DNA of 64,000 nucleotides. It comes from Rhizophagus clarus (taxonomy: Eukaryota > Glomeromycota > Glomeromycetes > Glomerales > Glomeraceae). The translations under genes were made by a program, and so were the position numbers. A model generated the notes under the pieces. That model was given only the letters and a program-made list of their open reading frames with translations, was not told the origin of the DNA and did not search any database. Location: the NCBI GenBank assembly GCA_015698045.1, contig BLAL01000043.1, positions 1,612,001-1,676,000 of the forward strand. The letters run 5' to 3'. This document shows positions 16,840 to 29,039 of the stretch, one piece after another (the first letter of the stretch is position 1; every line of letters starts with the position of its first letter).

Positions 16840-18741
16840 TTTATGTATATTATCATATTCTAAAATAAATCGTTTATACCGGTAAAGCAATAACAAACCT
16901 TTGATATCACGTAATGGGCAAACTGGACATTAATGATAGCGATAGCGCAAACTCATAAGAAAATTAAGCATCAAAGATTGGGTGGGCCGAATGTTATAAA
17001 TATTATGGCAGATTATTCAGAAGAAATTAATTGCATCGACACTTATTTTACTGTACCTTAAAGGTAGTTTTAAAAGATGAGAACGGCACGAAGGGTATAT
17101 TAATAACGAACAGGGCTATGATAATGTTAGAAGTGAATATGTTTATCAAGTACCATAGTTTAGAATCTCTTGATACCAACGAAAAAAAATAATTTTGTAA
17201 TCGATGATTGTCTTTGTACATCACTGACCTTGTCAAAAATAATGATATATTATTGTTCGCATTTTTTTGTACAATCCAATACTAATTCTAATGTTGTTAC
17301 ATCTAAATAACGGTAAACAGAAATATAAGCACACAATAGTATTATTGTTGTTCATTCGACTTGTTGTTATATCTGCTATATTATCTCTGTGATTAGAGGT
17401 ACCCTATATTTTGATAAAAAATTTTTTTTTTAATCATAAAAGTTTGTTTTGTTAAAAACCATTTAATTTTTGTGCGAAGAGAAGAGATCAAAAATAAGAA
17501 ACAGAGAGTTTTTGAACAACTTGACCGATCTGATGTCGGAATTTAAATTCAAGTTTCCATTTCGCCGGAGAATTTCCTTATTATCTGTGGGCATTTGTTG
17601 ACAATTTTTCGTCCTAAAAACACGAAATGCGGATGAAAATTGAAATTACCATCATCATCAATATGACGTTTTTATGTGGTCATAAGTAAATTCACGTGAC
17701 ATTTTTATACTTAAAGTTAATTTTAGTCAAATTTATAATGTCGGCCTAAATTAATATTAGGTCACAAGGTTATAGTCACAAGGTTATGATTACGATATGT
17801 GTTTGGTCTTTGTATAATTTGCATTTATGGATAAAGAAAAGAAAAGAAAAGAATAGTACATTAAAACCACGATCCATTTATTTTTATGTTGTGAGATCGT
17901 ACTAGTACGTCAGCGGCCAGCAGCTAACGCTTAATTAGTAATTAGAAGATATGTAATGAATTTACTTTTAAATTAATGCTACACAATACTCAATGAACAA
18001 AATTTTCATTATAAAATTTTTTTTTTTAATGATGAAGATTCATTATTTTACCTCTTTTGTTTATTTTAGATTTTTTCTCAATGATCATTGAAAAACTTGC
18101 TCGGTGTATTAATTCCGTTCAACTTCGAAGTGATATATTAACCTATACATGAAGTGTAACCATGATTTGACATCATTAACATTTTCACGTTGTACGAAAT
18201 CAAAATTAGGTCATTTACTTTGTTCAAATAATTAATTACATATATTGATTAAAAGATATGTATAATTGATAAGATTTTTTAAGATTTCCCATTGTATAAA
18301 TTTTCTCAATTAAGTAATATAATCCAAACATAATCCGACGAATAAAATTCAAAAATCATTTGATTGTCATTTGATCAAAATGTTTCAGAGTTCAGACGTG
18401 AGATGTAATCATGCATTTTATCAAAATTGTTTCTATTTAGAAATTGAAGGCTTAGATTTACTTTTTTCGAGAATATGCTACACAAGATTCAAAGCCTGGT
18501 CTCAATGATATTCATTGATGATTATGTTCGAAGTATTAATTCCGTTGTAATAAATTTTGTGAGTCATATGAATCTTGCTTATTATTATAAAATGTTAATT
18601 TTAAAATGATTTGTGTCTTCTTTAAAAAGCCCATACTTTGGAGTCAGAAAACTGAAGTTGCGTTATATTCTTTTTATACAAATACCTGAAAACACGAATT
18701 ATCTTCTTCGTATTTACACTTTTCACACTCATAAATAAAAA
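16840..18741. other. Intergenic, AT-rich, no gene recognised
   Basis: Frames are short and broken by stops. A short GAAAAGAAAAG simple repeat lies at about 17834-17850. The last ~200 bases should contain the promoter and 5' leader of the secreted protein gene that starts at 18742. I see no RNA gene. Confidence 0.5.
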
Positions 18742-19720
18742 ATGACTAAAAATACTTTTTTTCTCTTTCGATTATTCGTTCTCCTAATCTGCGTTTTCCA
18801 AGTTTATGGTCAAATTTCTGATCAATTACCAAGTAAGTTGAGATTCACTGAATCCTCATTCATTTCCACTTCTAAATGAATTTTCTTCTAAATATAGAGG
18901 GGTGGATTCGCGCCGGAAGTAAACCAGAAGAATATCAAATGGGAGTCGATTCTGCAATATTTTACGGAACAGCAGCTGTAAGAACTTATAAAGCGAAGAT
19001 ATACATTTTTTTTCAAAAAATTGTCCTTGTCTTCATGCCACAATTTTATATGATTTCCATTTTTAGACTGGAAATAGTGGTTTTATAAAATCACTCCCAG
19101 GGGTGAATTATAATGAGTTTGGTACTTTGATGCAATCTTTCACTCCAAAAGAATTTAAAGATAAAAGACTTCAACTTTCATGTTTCATAAAATATGAAGT
19201 AAGAGTTCTAATAATAATTTCTTTCTTTTTTTTAAAAAAAAAAAGAGAGAAAAAAAATTGATAAATTTATTTTGTTGCCAGAATATTTTAGGGATTGCTG
19301 GTTTGTGGATGCGAGTTGATACCGCTGAGGAACAAACTATCGATAATATGCTTGATCGGCCAATCAAAGGTAAATAAACGGTCATTAAAGAATAATATTT
19401 ATTGTAACTTATTTAGTTATTACTTTTAATAGGTACTGGTAATTGGACAGAGTTTGCAAACGTTTTAGATGTTCCTAAAGACGCGCTAAACATATCTTTT
19501 GGTATTTTATTATCCGGTTAGTCTCTTCAAATAATTTATAACTAACTATTCACGATTAATGTATTAACCTTATACTATTACTGTTTCAGGTGACGGACAA
19601 GCCTGGCTTGATGATTGTAAATTCGATGTTGTAGATAAATCTGTTCCAGTAACTTCGACTTTTACTGATCACATACCTAATCCTCTGAAATCCGATCATC
19701 CAATAAACCTCTCTTTCTAA
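18742..19720 (+). CDS. Secreted protein with a bacterial-type regulator-associated domain, six exons (201 aa)
   Basis: Exons placed by splice signals and frame: 18742-18832, 18898-18977, 19067-19198, 19282-19369, 19433-19516 and 19590-19720. They join to 606 bases with no stop. Residues 1-22 are a signal peptide (MTKNTFFLFRLFVLLICVFQ) with a likely cut near VYG-QI. The mature part reads GWIRAGSKPEEYQMGVD, NEFGTLMQSF, LGIAGLWMRVD, NMLDRPIKGTGNW and ISFGILLSGDGQAWLDD. This matches, from memory, a domain common in bacteria as a stand-alone protein or fused to AraC-type regulators. The fungal gene has introns and a secretion signal, so an old transfer followed by adaptation to a secreted role is possible. 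The ligand is unknown. Confidence 0.8.
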
Positions 19721-21192
19721 ACTTGAAGCTTTTATGCATTTCTTGATTTCATAAAATAATTATATACAGTATATAAATTAATTTGAATCATATAACATAT
19801 ATTTTATATTTTATTTGAATTTTAAATTAAACATACAAATAAATATTGAAAGCTTTATTTAAAAATAATGGTTTGTTACAATTCTAATTTTGTGCGTAAT
19901 ATTATAAAATATACTGAATATACATTAGTAATGCATATTTTACATAAATTAATCTAATATTATAAGATCAATAATATCATTTCGTGATAAATTTTGAAAT
20001 TTTATTAAATGACCTGTCGCATTACATTAAATTATTATTATTATTATTGTTGTTGTTGTTGTTAATACATTCAGGACATCTGGGCACGTTATTTAGAACT
20101 CTCATGCTTAGAAACATACTATAGGAAAGGTTTGTCTTATATGTGTGCGAGTCGTGGATCAATAAACAAGGTTATCTGAACACTCCAAACTCTCCAATTA
20201 TGAGAGAAAGCTTGGTCAACTGCAAAGTTTTCTTGTTAATTAATAGTTTTTTTATATTCCTGAATAATATGGTGGCAATTTGGAAAAAGGAAATGATGAA
20301 ATACGTGAAAAAATAAAAATACGTTAAAAGCCATCAAATATGGCCATTTTCCCACATTCACCATTCCAAATAATTTTGATCACCATCATATATAGCAGTG
20401 TTTTGTTATTTATTTTCTTGATCTATTTGTAGCTTATGTGGGCAAAAACTTCAGTTGACAGTTGGCCTTCTTCCTATCAGAAGATATTGTTTCAACCAAA
20501 TCGCTGATGCCGTGTTCGAATCTGATGATAAAATTGGGCTAAATATCATATTTTTCTACAACGCGCTTGAAAGGGAGAATTTTCAGACATGAAAATTATT
20601 AGGTAATGATGCATAACAAAAAGCAATTGAACATGAAAGAGAATAATTGGATCATATTCTCGAAAATATGTTTGGTGTCGTTACCGAGCAAGACCCCAAG
20701 GAATCTAACATCTTGTTTGCAACATCTTGCTGCAAATAACATTATCACATTCATTAGTAACAACACAAAACAACACAAACGTATTTGGTTTTCATACATT
20801 TCACAATTTAAAAATTGCAATAAAACAATAAAATAAAATTTACTTGCCAAATAATAATTTTATTACTAAAACTTCCATTCAAACATATTTCCTCCTAGTA
20901 TGACAACTGTGACTCAAACTGAAATCATGATGCATTTTTAAAAGAAACATATCTAAAACCTCTGTATGAGGAGAAATTCTCACCTATTTTCGAGTAAAAG
21001 CTACATTTATAAAAAATTAACTACTGTAAAACTATATACTATATATACTACTTTATCACGAAATAAATTTTTATTTTACAACAAATTCCTATTCTTCAAT
21101 GAATTCCTATTCTACAATGAAATAAACAAAACGTAATCAGAACAAACATATTCCACCTTTTTACTTAATCCATCTTTCCTTATCATCACGTG
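19721..21192. other. Intergenic, no gene recognised
   Basis: The first ~200 bases are the presumable 3' region of the secreted protein gene. A TTATTATTGTTGTTGTTG microsatellite lies at about 20030-20065. Small frames on both strands at 20600-20850 have no recognisable content. Otherwise nothing is seen. Confidence 0.5.
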
Positions 21193-21200
21193 ATTTAGTG

Positions 21201-21681
21201 TAGGGACGCCAAAAGTTCGGTTATAACCGGTCATAACTGGGTTTTCCAGTTCAGTTTTGGTTTGGTTTTAGTCCAAGACCGACTGGTTAACCGTCAGTTT
21301 TATATATAAAAAACTGACGAAAAAACCAATCGGTTAATTGTAAATATTTTACAACATATCCCGAAAAAATATCTTTGTTTCAATTGAAATAACTAAAAAA
21401 CATGAATTTTATTATTTAAATTTATGGTACTTTCCTTTTTGAAATTATAGTTGATCACGTGATTATTTGTATCGCCAAAAAAATCGCACTATTTTGTAAG
21501 AATAAATTATGTAAATTTAAATGTTATTATTAAATAAAGTTATAATTAGCACTTTCTCATAATATTTTATTTGGTTTTGCAATTGGTTTTGCGGTTCAGT
21601 TTTATCGATCAGTTTTGCGGTCAGTTCGGTTTTGGCTGAAAACCGTGGTTTTAAAACTGAAACTGACCGTTGGCATCCCTA
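21201..21681. mobile_element. hAT-type MITE (481 bp) with 8-bp target duplication
   Basis: The ends are TAGGGACGCCAA and, in reverse complement, TAGGGATGCCAA. The flanks repeat ATTTAGTG at 21193-21200 and 21682-21689, a perfect 8-bp target-site duplication typical of hAT elements. The interior is rich in GGTTTTGGTT/AACCGGTT motifs and has no coding capacity. Confidence 0.85.
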
Positions 21682-21689
21682 ATTTAGTG

Positions 21690-23290
21690 TACCATTACAC
21701 CGTACAAATTCCTGTTATCTCGTTTGTACTTTGGGAGTTTTAATATTTAAAGAATTATATAGCTGGTTTCTCAAAACATTAATTTTCTTAATTTTTTAAA
21801 TAAAGATCAGGGTTTGCGTCAAAAGTCCTGAATTTAATTGCCCAGATCCTGCAAAAATTTTTCTATTAATGTGTGCGCGTCCACACTCTATATAACTGAT
21901 AACTACACTATTTATTAAAAATTTACACGTTACAGAATGCTTTACAAGTTAAATATGTCTTCGTTTTTTTAACTAAGTTCATAAAAGCATCTTTATTATC
22001 TCCTTACTTTTTCCTTTTTATTGAGAATAATTTATTGTTAATTAGGCAGAGAGACTAATTGCAGATTATGAACCTTTTTGCCAACTTATATAAAGAATAA
22101 TTCTTTTGTCTAGAAGGTTAGTAGCAGAAGAATTAAGAACATCAAGAAGATAATTTTTTATAATTATGGGCTATTTCTTTGAAATATTATATTGTTCATA
22201 ATAAGATCTAAAGTCGCCAATGTAAAATTAAAAGATAATAAGAAGTAGTAAATTTTTCTCATATTAAAAATCATACATTTTAAACAATTTGAAATGTTAA
22301 ATGTTAGCTGCTAACGAATTAGCAAAATCTAACTGATTGGTAATTTTATTATTTAATAAATTTTAATAAATTTTATTTTTGTTTAGGTTTATGGAGAAAA
22401 ATGTCCAGTTTCTATAGAACGTGTTGACTTAAAATTAGACTTGAAGGCTAATATATAAAACAGTATATTTTATGGTCCCAGCGAATTTTTACGTTATGTT
22501 TGGACGGTTATAATTGGAGTCGAGAATATATAATGACATAAGGTAAATACAGTATGTATAAAAAGTATTTTTAAAATAGTAATATATACTATATATTGAA
22601 AATCTGTTGTCCTGTTTCATGATTAGAATAGAATTATTGGCTATAAATATTTTTGCTTATGATTCAAATGACAAATGACAAATAATTTGAGTCATTTGAA
22701 TGTAATGTTGGCCAGTACTATAGTTCTGGCCTGCATTATGTTTATTTTTTTATTTTATTTTTGACTGAATCACATGATAAGAATATTAACCAATCAAAAT
22801 AAAATGATTGAAAATAACCAAATGACAAAGGATTAGGAATAAGAATAATGACTTTCCGAACACCACCAACAAATGTTTGTATTAAGTAGTGCAAGTGATC
22901 ATAATAAAGTTTTCTTAATTCAAGTACATATATACATTGTAGTTTTTAATAATATTGTAAATAAAAATAAACTTGATAATTTAATTTAATAATTGGATAA
23001 GTTACAACATAATATGGAATTTATTTAAATTACAAACTAAGAAACTTATGAAATATTCACTACTCTAACCTTAGTGTTTAAATAATTCTAATAAAAATAA
23101 AATAAAAACATATATCACTTAACAAAATATAATAATAAATCTCAATTAATTTTGTCAGCTAATAAACAAATACAGTAAATAAACTAATTAATTTCATAAA
23201 GTAATTTGCAAAATTACTCTTTTTTGTATATGTTACATACCCAATAACTTTATATAATCAAATGTCAACATTCACTTTCTACAATTTCAC
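21690..23290. other. Intergenic, AT-rich
   Basis: No gene is visible. A short dyad with CAAATGAC and GTCATTTG around 22660-22735, plus TGTTGGCCAGTAC, resembles the ends of the MITE at 50030-50361. From about 22915 onwards the sequence is the inverted counterpart of the 3' flank of the kinase gene (38760-39070). Confidence 0.45.
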
Positions 23291-23299
23291 CTAATTTTC

Positions 23300-24165
23300 A
23301 TTTAATCATACAATCTAAGCATTCATCTTTTAGTATTTCATTTATTTTTTTACTAGTAAAATTAAGCGACTTGTATAACATGCTTGTGAATGAGATTTAG
23401 TAATAAGATTATTATTTCCAATTGGTGTATTTATAAATTCCATAATGTTACTTTTTAATTCTTTACTAATTTCATTATTATAAGGATGGAGAATCTGGTA
23501 TGCAACATTATTACTTACTTCTTTAGCAGATGGCCTTTTTAATGAATCTTCATTCCAACATTTTTTCATTAAATCTACGTAATATTGTGAAGTATTTTTA
23601 ATAATTTCAGGTCGTTCATTTTACAAATACTTAAGCTGAGTTGAAGATCATATGCTTTATCATTAAATGGTGGAACTCCGGATGTAAATTCCCACATAAT
23701 CATAGAAAAACTATATATGTCACTAGCTGGAGTGTATGGATTGCCTCTTAAATCTTCAGGCACTATAAATGGAATCACACCATAAATATCATATTCCTTT
23801 AAAGGGTTTTCAGGTTGACATAATCCCAAACGGCTAATAAAAATTTCATCAGCTTTATTTCCTTCTTTTTTCTTAAGGAATAATCAAGGTTTTTTATGCC
23901 ATTTATTCTTTTTACTGTATTCTCATGAATTAATATATTGCTATCATGAAAATCACAATGCATAAGTTCTAGACCATGTATTTCTCTGAGGCCAGAAATA
24001 ATTTTATATAACATAAATAATTTTTGAGCCCAACTATTTCCAATTACTTTTGTTAAATTCCCTCTTAATTTACCTGTATTTGCATAATCCATTACTACCA
24101 TATAATTCAAAGTATCCGGAACGGCAGATTCAAATATCATAATTTCCATTTTGATCATGTTAAAT
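23300..24165 (-). pseudogene. Protein kinase pseudogene, paralogue of 35249-38606
   Basis: Three broken frames on the minus strand match the C-lobe of the intact kinase: LNYMVVMDYANTGKLRGNL and LMHCDFHDSNIL (23.8-24.16 kb), YDIYGVIPFIVPEDLRGNP and IMWEFTSGVPPFND (23.6-23.83), then MKKCWNEDSLKRPSAKE (23.3-23.57). The APE motif has become VPE, the DLG motif is damaged, and several indels shift the frame. The N-lobe with glycine loop and lysine is missing. The 5' micro-exon region of the same copy survives at 26350-26860, so the copy was split. It is not expected to give a functional kinase. Confidence 0.85.
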
Positions 24166-24173
24166 CGAAATTT

Positions 24174-24420
24174 TATGAATTACGGCTTCAGTTGCCAAAA
24201 ATTATACTGATGAAGAAAGGTAGGATTGCGTAGCAATCTGGTATCACCATTTATTTTCAACCCCTTGTAAATCATAAAACCATCAAAAAGAGCGCCAAGC
24301 CGAGAGAAATCTTACGAATTACGCAATCTATTGTCAAAAATTATACTAATGAAGAAAGGTAACAACCGTTTATTTCTTAACCCCTTTGTAAAACACAAAA
24401 CCAGAGGTATCACAATTAAC
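24174..24420. repeat. Diverged tandem duplication (~120 bp)
   Basis: Two copies share TTACG-C-TC-TTGTCAAAAATTATACT, AATGAAGAAAGGTA, TTTATTTTCAACCCC-TTGTAAA and AAAACCA. The first begins at about 24178 and the second at about 24315. They are not coding and lie just upstream of the kinase pseudogene. Confidence 0.5.
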
Positions 24421-25165
24421 GCTATATGGAAGTTCGTTATGTAGAATAAATGGATGGAAAAATTTCTACTGTTTATTGATTATTGAGATCTTAGTATAAT
24501 CGCTCACGTTTTCTTGTATCAATATCCAAAAATGGATTAATGTAATATTAGCCATACATGTAATTTGAATGCGCTAATGTCAGTAAGATAATAAAAATAT
24601 ACCATTTATCTGAGGATCTGTAAATCATAGATTCTAATCATTCTATTTAACGATGCTCAAATCAGGATGTGTTTTTTTTATTAGTAATTCAGAACTGCGT
24701 AATGGAAAGTTCATCACTATAGCAACATAAAAATATTACTCTTGGTGGGTTTATTAATAGATCTGTTAGAAATAAAGCTTCTGCGGAGAAGTATAGTGAT
24801 GACATACTTACTGTGCATGATATTTTAAAGTAAATCTTGGCAAGAATTTTTCCTGACATCATACTACGCATTTCAGGTGATTGGTCCACATGACTAGATC
24901 ATATTTCTGAATTATTAAGCATATACCAGACTCTTCGCCTGAAGAATTAGAAACTCAGCAAAAAATATTCCAAAGAATGGTCATTATGTTTAAAATATTT
25001 TTTTTTCAATACAAGTTACACTGTTATACACAAAAGAAGGGAAATTTTATTTGAAAAAAATAATTTTGAGAATTAACAGGACAAATGAGTCTTAATTTTA
25101 TATAATCAAAATTGCTATTTTCTGAAGAATATAAAAGAATGAAAATTAACAAATCTTTAATATAA
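24421..25165. other. Intergenic, no gene recognised
   Basis: The sequence between the kinase pseudogene and the C2/SKICH-like gene has only short frames with no recognisable motif. A small minus-strand frame at 24689-24889 gives no family signal. Confidence 0.4.
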
Positions 25166-25172
25166 TTTATTT

Positions 25173-26274
25173 TTAAAACGTGATCTTTTCCAATTCTCCT
25201 AGAATTGTTCTCGCTTTTTCTCTAACTTTTTCAAAATCGAGTTTGTAATAATCGTCTTCAGGAGTAATTTCATCCCTTCCTTCGAAGGACAATGGAATAT
25301 AACTTTCGGCAAGACTGAAAAATTCTGCAATTTTAAAATATACTTTTTCGCCATAGGTATTTTTATCCTTACTATGGATTTTAAAGTATTCTTTAATTAA
25401 ATCTTCACGTTCACCTTCAGAATTGGCAATTTGTTTGAGTATGTCTTTGTACATTAAAAGTATAGTCGCCCTTAATCTGTATGGTGGAGCAGTAACATAT
25501 TTGTATTGATCATCATCGAGTACCCATCCAGAACATAAGGAATAATCTTTCTCCCCTCCACGATAAATTATAAGATATTGGTGCGTTGTGCGATCAACTA
25601 CATAGTACGCACCTTGATTTCTGTATGTGCCAAGGTAAACATTAACATCATTTGTATTTCTGTCAGTAAATTCTTGAAGGGTTTCTAGAAGTTTTTTACG
25701 ATTTTGGTTATTCCAGTTATCATCTTGATCGAATCCCCCAATCGGTTTTGTGATGATTAAATAAGTGTTGCAACCCATTTTCGACATAATGTACACGAGA
25801 CTTGTTAAAATGTGCAAAATCTGGGTTGAGTACATTCGCGTGTGCATAAGTTTTATAAACGTTGCGAGATTCGTATGTGTTTAACCTGATTTGGTTTTGA
25901 TCAGATATGGTTCCGATCCAATGAGAACCAGTAAAAGAATATCGACCATCGGTTAAAATTTCACGATGGCTATGGTTAGCAATATAAAACCAATATCTAT
26001 TGAGCCAATTCGTATTTTCTTTACTATTATTCTCATACAGACCGATCCAGTCCCATGTTGATGGCGTAATAATGGACCACTCAAATTCGAGACGTCCTTT
26101 CTTTATAACGCACTTTAAGTAACAAATTTCTCTTTCTTCTAATTCATTCATAATTCTTTGGATATGAATGTTTTGATTGTTTTGTTGATCTTCACCCATG
26201 AATGTAATCCTTTGAAATAAAAGAAAATTTGTCGAGTAGAAGAAAGAAAATTTCTGAATGAGAAAATTTTTCAT
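25173..26274 (-). CDS. Hypothetical protein with a SKICH/C2-like N-terminal domain, two exons or frameshifted
   Basis: Two overlapping minus-strand frames form one gene. The 5' part (ATG at 26274, alternative ATG at 26199) has REICYLKCVIKKGRLEFEW, then STWDWIGLYENN and WYFYIANHSHR-like text (as RYWFYIANHSHREIL). A beta-rich region with W-DWIGLY is characteristic of SKICH-like domains. The 3' part continues with DDNWNNQNRKKLLETLQEF and AYYVVDRTTHQYLIIYRGG, ending at 25173. A 73-base GT-AG intron from about 25809 to 25737 would join the frames exactly; a one-base indel is the alternative. The donor (GTGTAC) is weak. The function is unknown. The gene lies between the two halves of a decayed kinase copy, so it was probably inserted or rearranged into it. 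Confidence 0.55.
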
Positions 26275-26349
26275 TCATATATATATATTGTCATTGGATT
26301 AACATTATTGAAAATGCAGGAGCTAGTGGCTTAAAAATAGATTTTTATT

Positions 26350-26860
26350 AATGTTGATCAAATCAAACAGACTTATTCAAATTTTGACACATGAATATCG
26401 AAACAAGTAATTATAAAATGGTTATTTGATAAAGAATTTAATTATCTGAATAGTGCATAAAATAAGGTAAAAAAATAAATAGGTTACAATTTATCAACTA
26501 TAGATTATTAATTATTAAAGTTGTATGAGATAATAACAGAATCATTACTATTTAAATTATAAGAATTAGAAGATAACCCATTAACTTACGAGCCAAATTA
26601 TTTAATTGCATATAAATATTTATATATTGCATAATAAAGCTTAAAATAATTTTTGTTTAATAATTAAGAATTAAGTTTAGTATATTTTACCGTTACTAAT
26701 TTTATTAAATTAAACTTCTTTTAAAAATTTTTGAATAGTTTTATCTTTTTATTAATTTTTTACCTTTACTATTGTTGTGACCCATTACTATATAATTATA
26801 TCAAGTTTCTTTTTTAAAAAGATAATTTTTCTTTATTAAACGCGTTCGTTATTTATGTAT
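26350..26860 (-). pseudogene. 5' micro-exon region of the decayed kinase copy
   Basis: Read on the minus strand this matches 35170-35660 of the intact kinase gene. It keeps exon 1 (ATG at 26783-26785, MGHNNSK), but exon 2 is shortened, the acceptor of the first 3-nt micro-exon has changed from TAG to TGG, and the donor after the TTG micro-exon has changed from GTAAG to ATAAA. The loss of these sites fits a dead copy. Confidence 0.7.
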
Positions 26861-28210
26861 AATTAAAATGTAACTATATAGATTAGTTAATCACAAGCAT
26901 AATCGCTGCATGTATGTCACCTCATTATGGTGCAGTAAAAAGTCAGAAAAAATTTTTCTTGATATATTAATATATAACTCCGTAAGACGTAAGTAGTTAA
27001 GGTAATCGTATAATCGGTTCAGACAGGTTAAAATATTTAAAATAGGCAAAAATGGTTCATCGCATGTTTGTTAAAACATCTGATTTTCGTTTGATATATG
27101 GTTAGTTTATTTTTATTTTTATTGTTAGAAACGTAAGAAATCTTAGGTTTACAATCGTACAAGATACAAATTACATAGGACATAATACAATAGAAAATAA
27201 TCTAAAGAAAATATTGTAAAACGCTTCATTAAAAGACCTACCCCAGTTCAGAACTAACCGAAAAGGAGATTGTAAAACGACATGTAAGTTGTAATATTCT
27301 AACATGTCCCTTCCATAAAAAATAAAATTTTTAATGCCAAATAATTAAATCTACACTATTGATAATATTATAATTATTATTCCTATACGTCTCGCCTAAT
27401 TTAAATTATTTTATAATACCTAAAGATTTTCCCATTCTTCAACCCAATTACAACAATAACCTAGAATGATAAAAGAAACAATGGTCAAAAGAATCCCAAT
27501 AAGAGCAAATATGGTCAATTCCAACAATTTAAAAATATATACGGTTAGTTAACACAAAGGCGTATTTTTTTTGTATTTAGTCTTTTTGCTTATATAAATC
27601 CATTCTTTGTTTGATAATCATTCACATGTTGAATTGTCGCCGACACTCTCTTCGCAAAAAATACTCCAGCTAATTTTAAAAGCAACAAAAAAAAAAAGCT
27701 TAAGCTAAAGGTTTGACCAGCATTACCGCTCCAAATTAATGTGATTTACTGCGGATGGTGTGAAAATGTGAATTTTTCTAAAAGAAGTGAAAGTATGACC
27801 GTTCTATCCTAACTAAGTAATTGTACATTATCCAATAATGTACATAATACTTATTATTTATTTCAATCAATAACTGTACCAAACTCCAATTTTTGTTTTT
27901 TAATGAAAAATAAAATTTTCATGTCTGTATCTTTGCATTTCAAACAAATTACTTTATATTTTTAATGTGACTGATGAGCAAATCATGGTGCGATGTATAG
28001 TGTTAGATTGTTATACCTGAGAGTTTCTAGTGAGAAACGGTCAAAAATAAAATATAGGTGAGTTATAACATATATTTGTGGTATATGCCGACAGATGCTT
28101 TATTCAGCTGATTACTAATAGTAAGATTATTTAAATGTACAAGACCAATATATTTTATTAGACTCGGAATTATATGATTTTAAAATTTTTAATAAGAATT
28201 AATAATTTCT
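26861..28210. other. Intergenic, no gene recognised
   Basis: AT-rich with short frames only. No RNA gene or repeat was recognised except a short poly-A tract near 27685-27698. Confidence 0.45.
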
Positions 28211-28216
28211 ATAAAT

Positions 28217-29031
28217 TTAATGATGTAACATAATTATTCCACTAACAAACATAATAAATAAAGTTGCACCAATCATTTTACAAATATATATACATCCAAT
28301 ATATAAAGTTATACCGCCGGAGCTCAATGAAATTGGTGTTGGAAATGTTATAGATGTTACTGATGATGTTCCAGAAATAGTATTTGTGGCTATAGTATTT
28401 GATGTAAAAGTATCATTATCATTTTGATTATTTATAGCTTTTTTTGGAATTTGAATAATTGTTGGGTTAGCATTTGTTGATTTAGTATCCGATTGAACAT
28501 TTTTTGGATTGTTAACTCCTTGGGTAATTGTTGGATTGTTACCACCTTGAATATTTGTTGGATTATTGTTACCTTGAGTATTTGTTGGTTTTTTATTAAT
28601 TGAACCCCTTATAAAACAAACAAAAGTTTAGATAAGTCAAAATAAAGAAAAAAAAAGGAGTTAATAAAAAGGAGACCAGACTTACGTAGGAGGATTTTTG
28701 TTAGATAAAAAGGTATGATCGATACCTTCGGTAGGAAATGATCCGGTTTTATCCCTTATATTATTTTATTTTTATTTAAGAAAATTAAACAAACTTTTAT
28801 TATTAAAGTTTTTTATTCTTTACAAATGAAATATACATCATATATTTATTTTATTATCGCTTACGGATTCGTATTTAAATTCGATGGATTATTACCATCT
28901 TTGTTACCGCTTCCGCCGCCCGTAAAACCTCCACCACCATGATCATGACTATGATCATAATTAGATACCACTACCAATGACAAAAATGAATTTAAAATTA
29001 AAAAACAAATTAAAAATTTATAATATTTCAT
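28217..29031 (-). CDS. Secreted Asn/Thr-rich protein, probably GPI-anchored, three exons (208 aa)
   Basis: Exons on the minus strand: 29031-28865, 28754-28686 and 28607-28217. They join to 627 bases in frame, with GTAAGC/GTAAGT donors and TAAG acceptors. Residues 1-23 are a signal peptide (MKYYKFLICFLILNSFLSLV). A His-Asp-His and glycine stretch follows (HSHDHGGGGFTGGGSG). The middle holds imperfect repeats of the type NNPTNIQGG and NNPTITQGV. A Ser/Thr-rich stem precedes a hydrophobic C-terminal segment (GATLFIMFVSGIIMLHH), the layout of GPI-anchored cell-wall proteins. No catalytic domain is seen. It may be a cell-surface or matrix protein. The gene was not obvious as a single frame because of the introns. 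Confidence 0.7.
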
Positions 29032-29039
29032 TGTTTATT

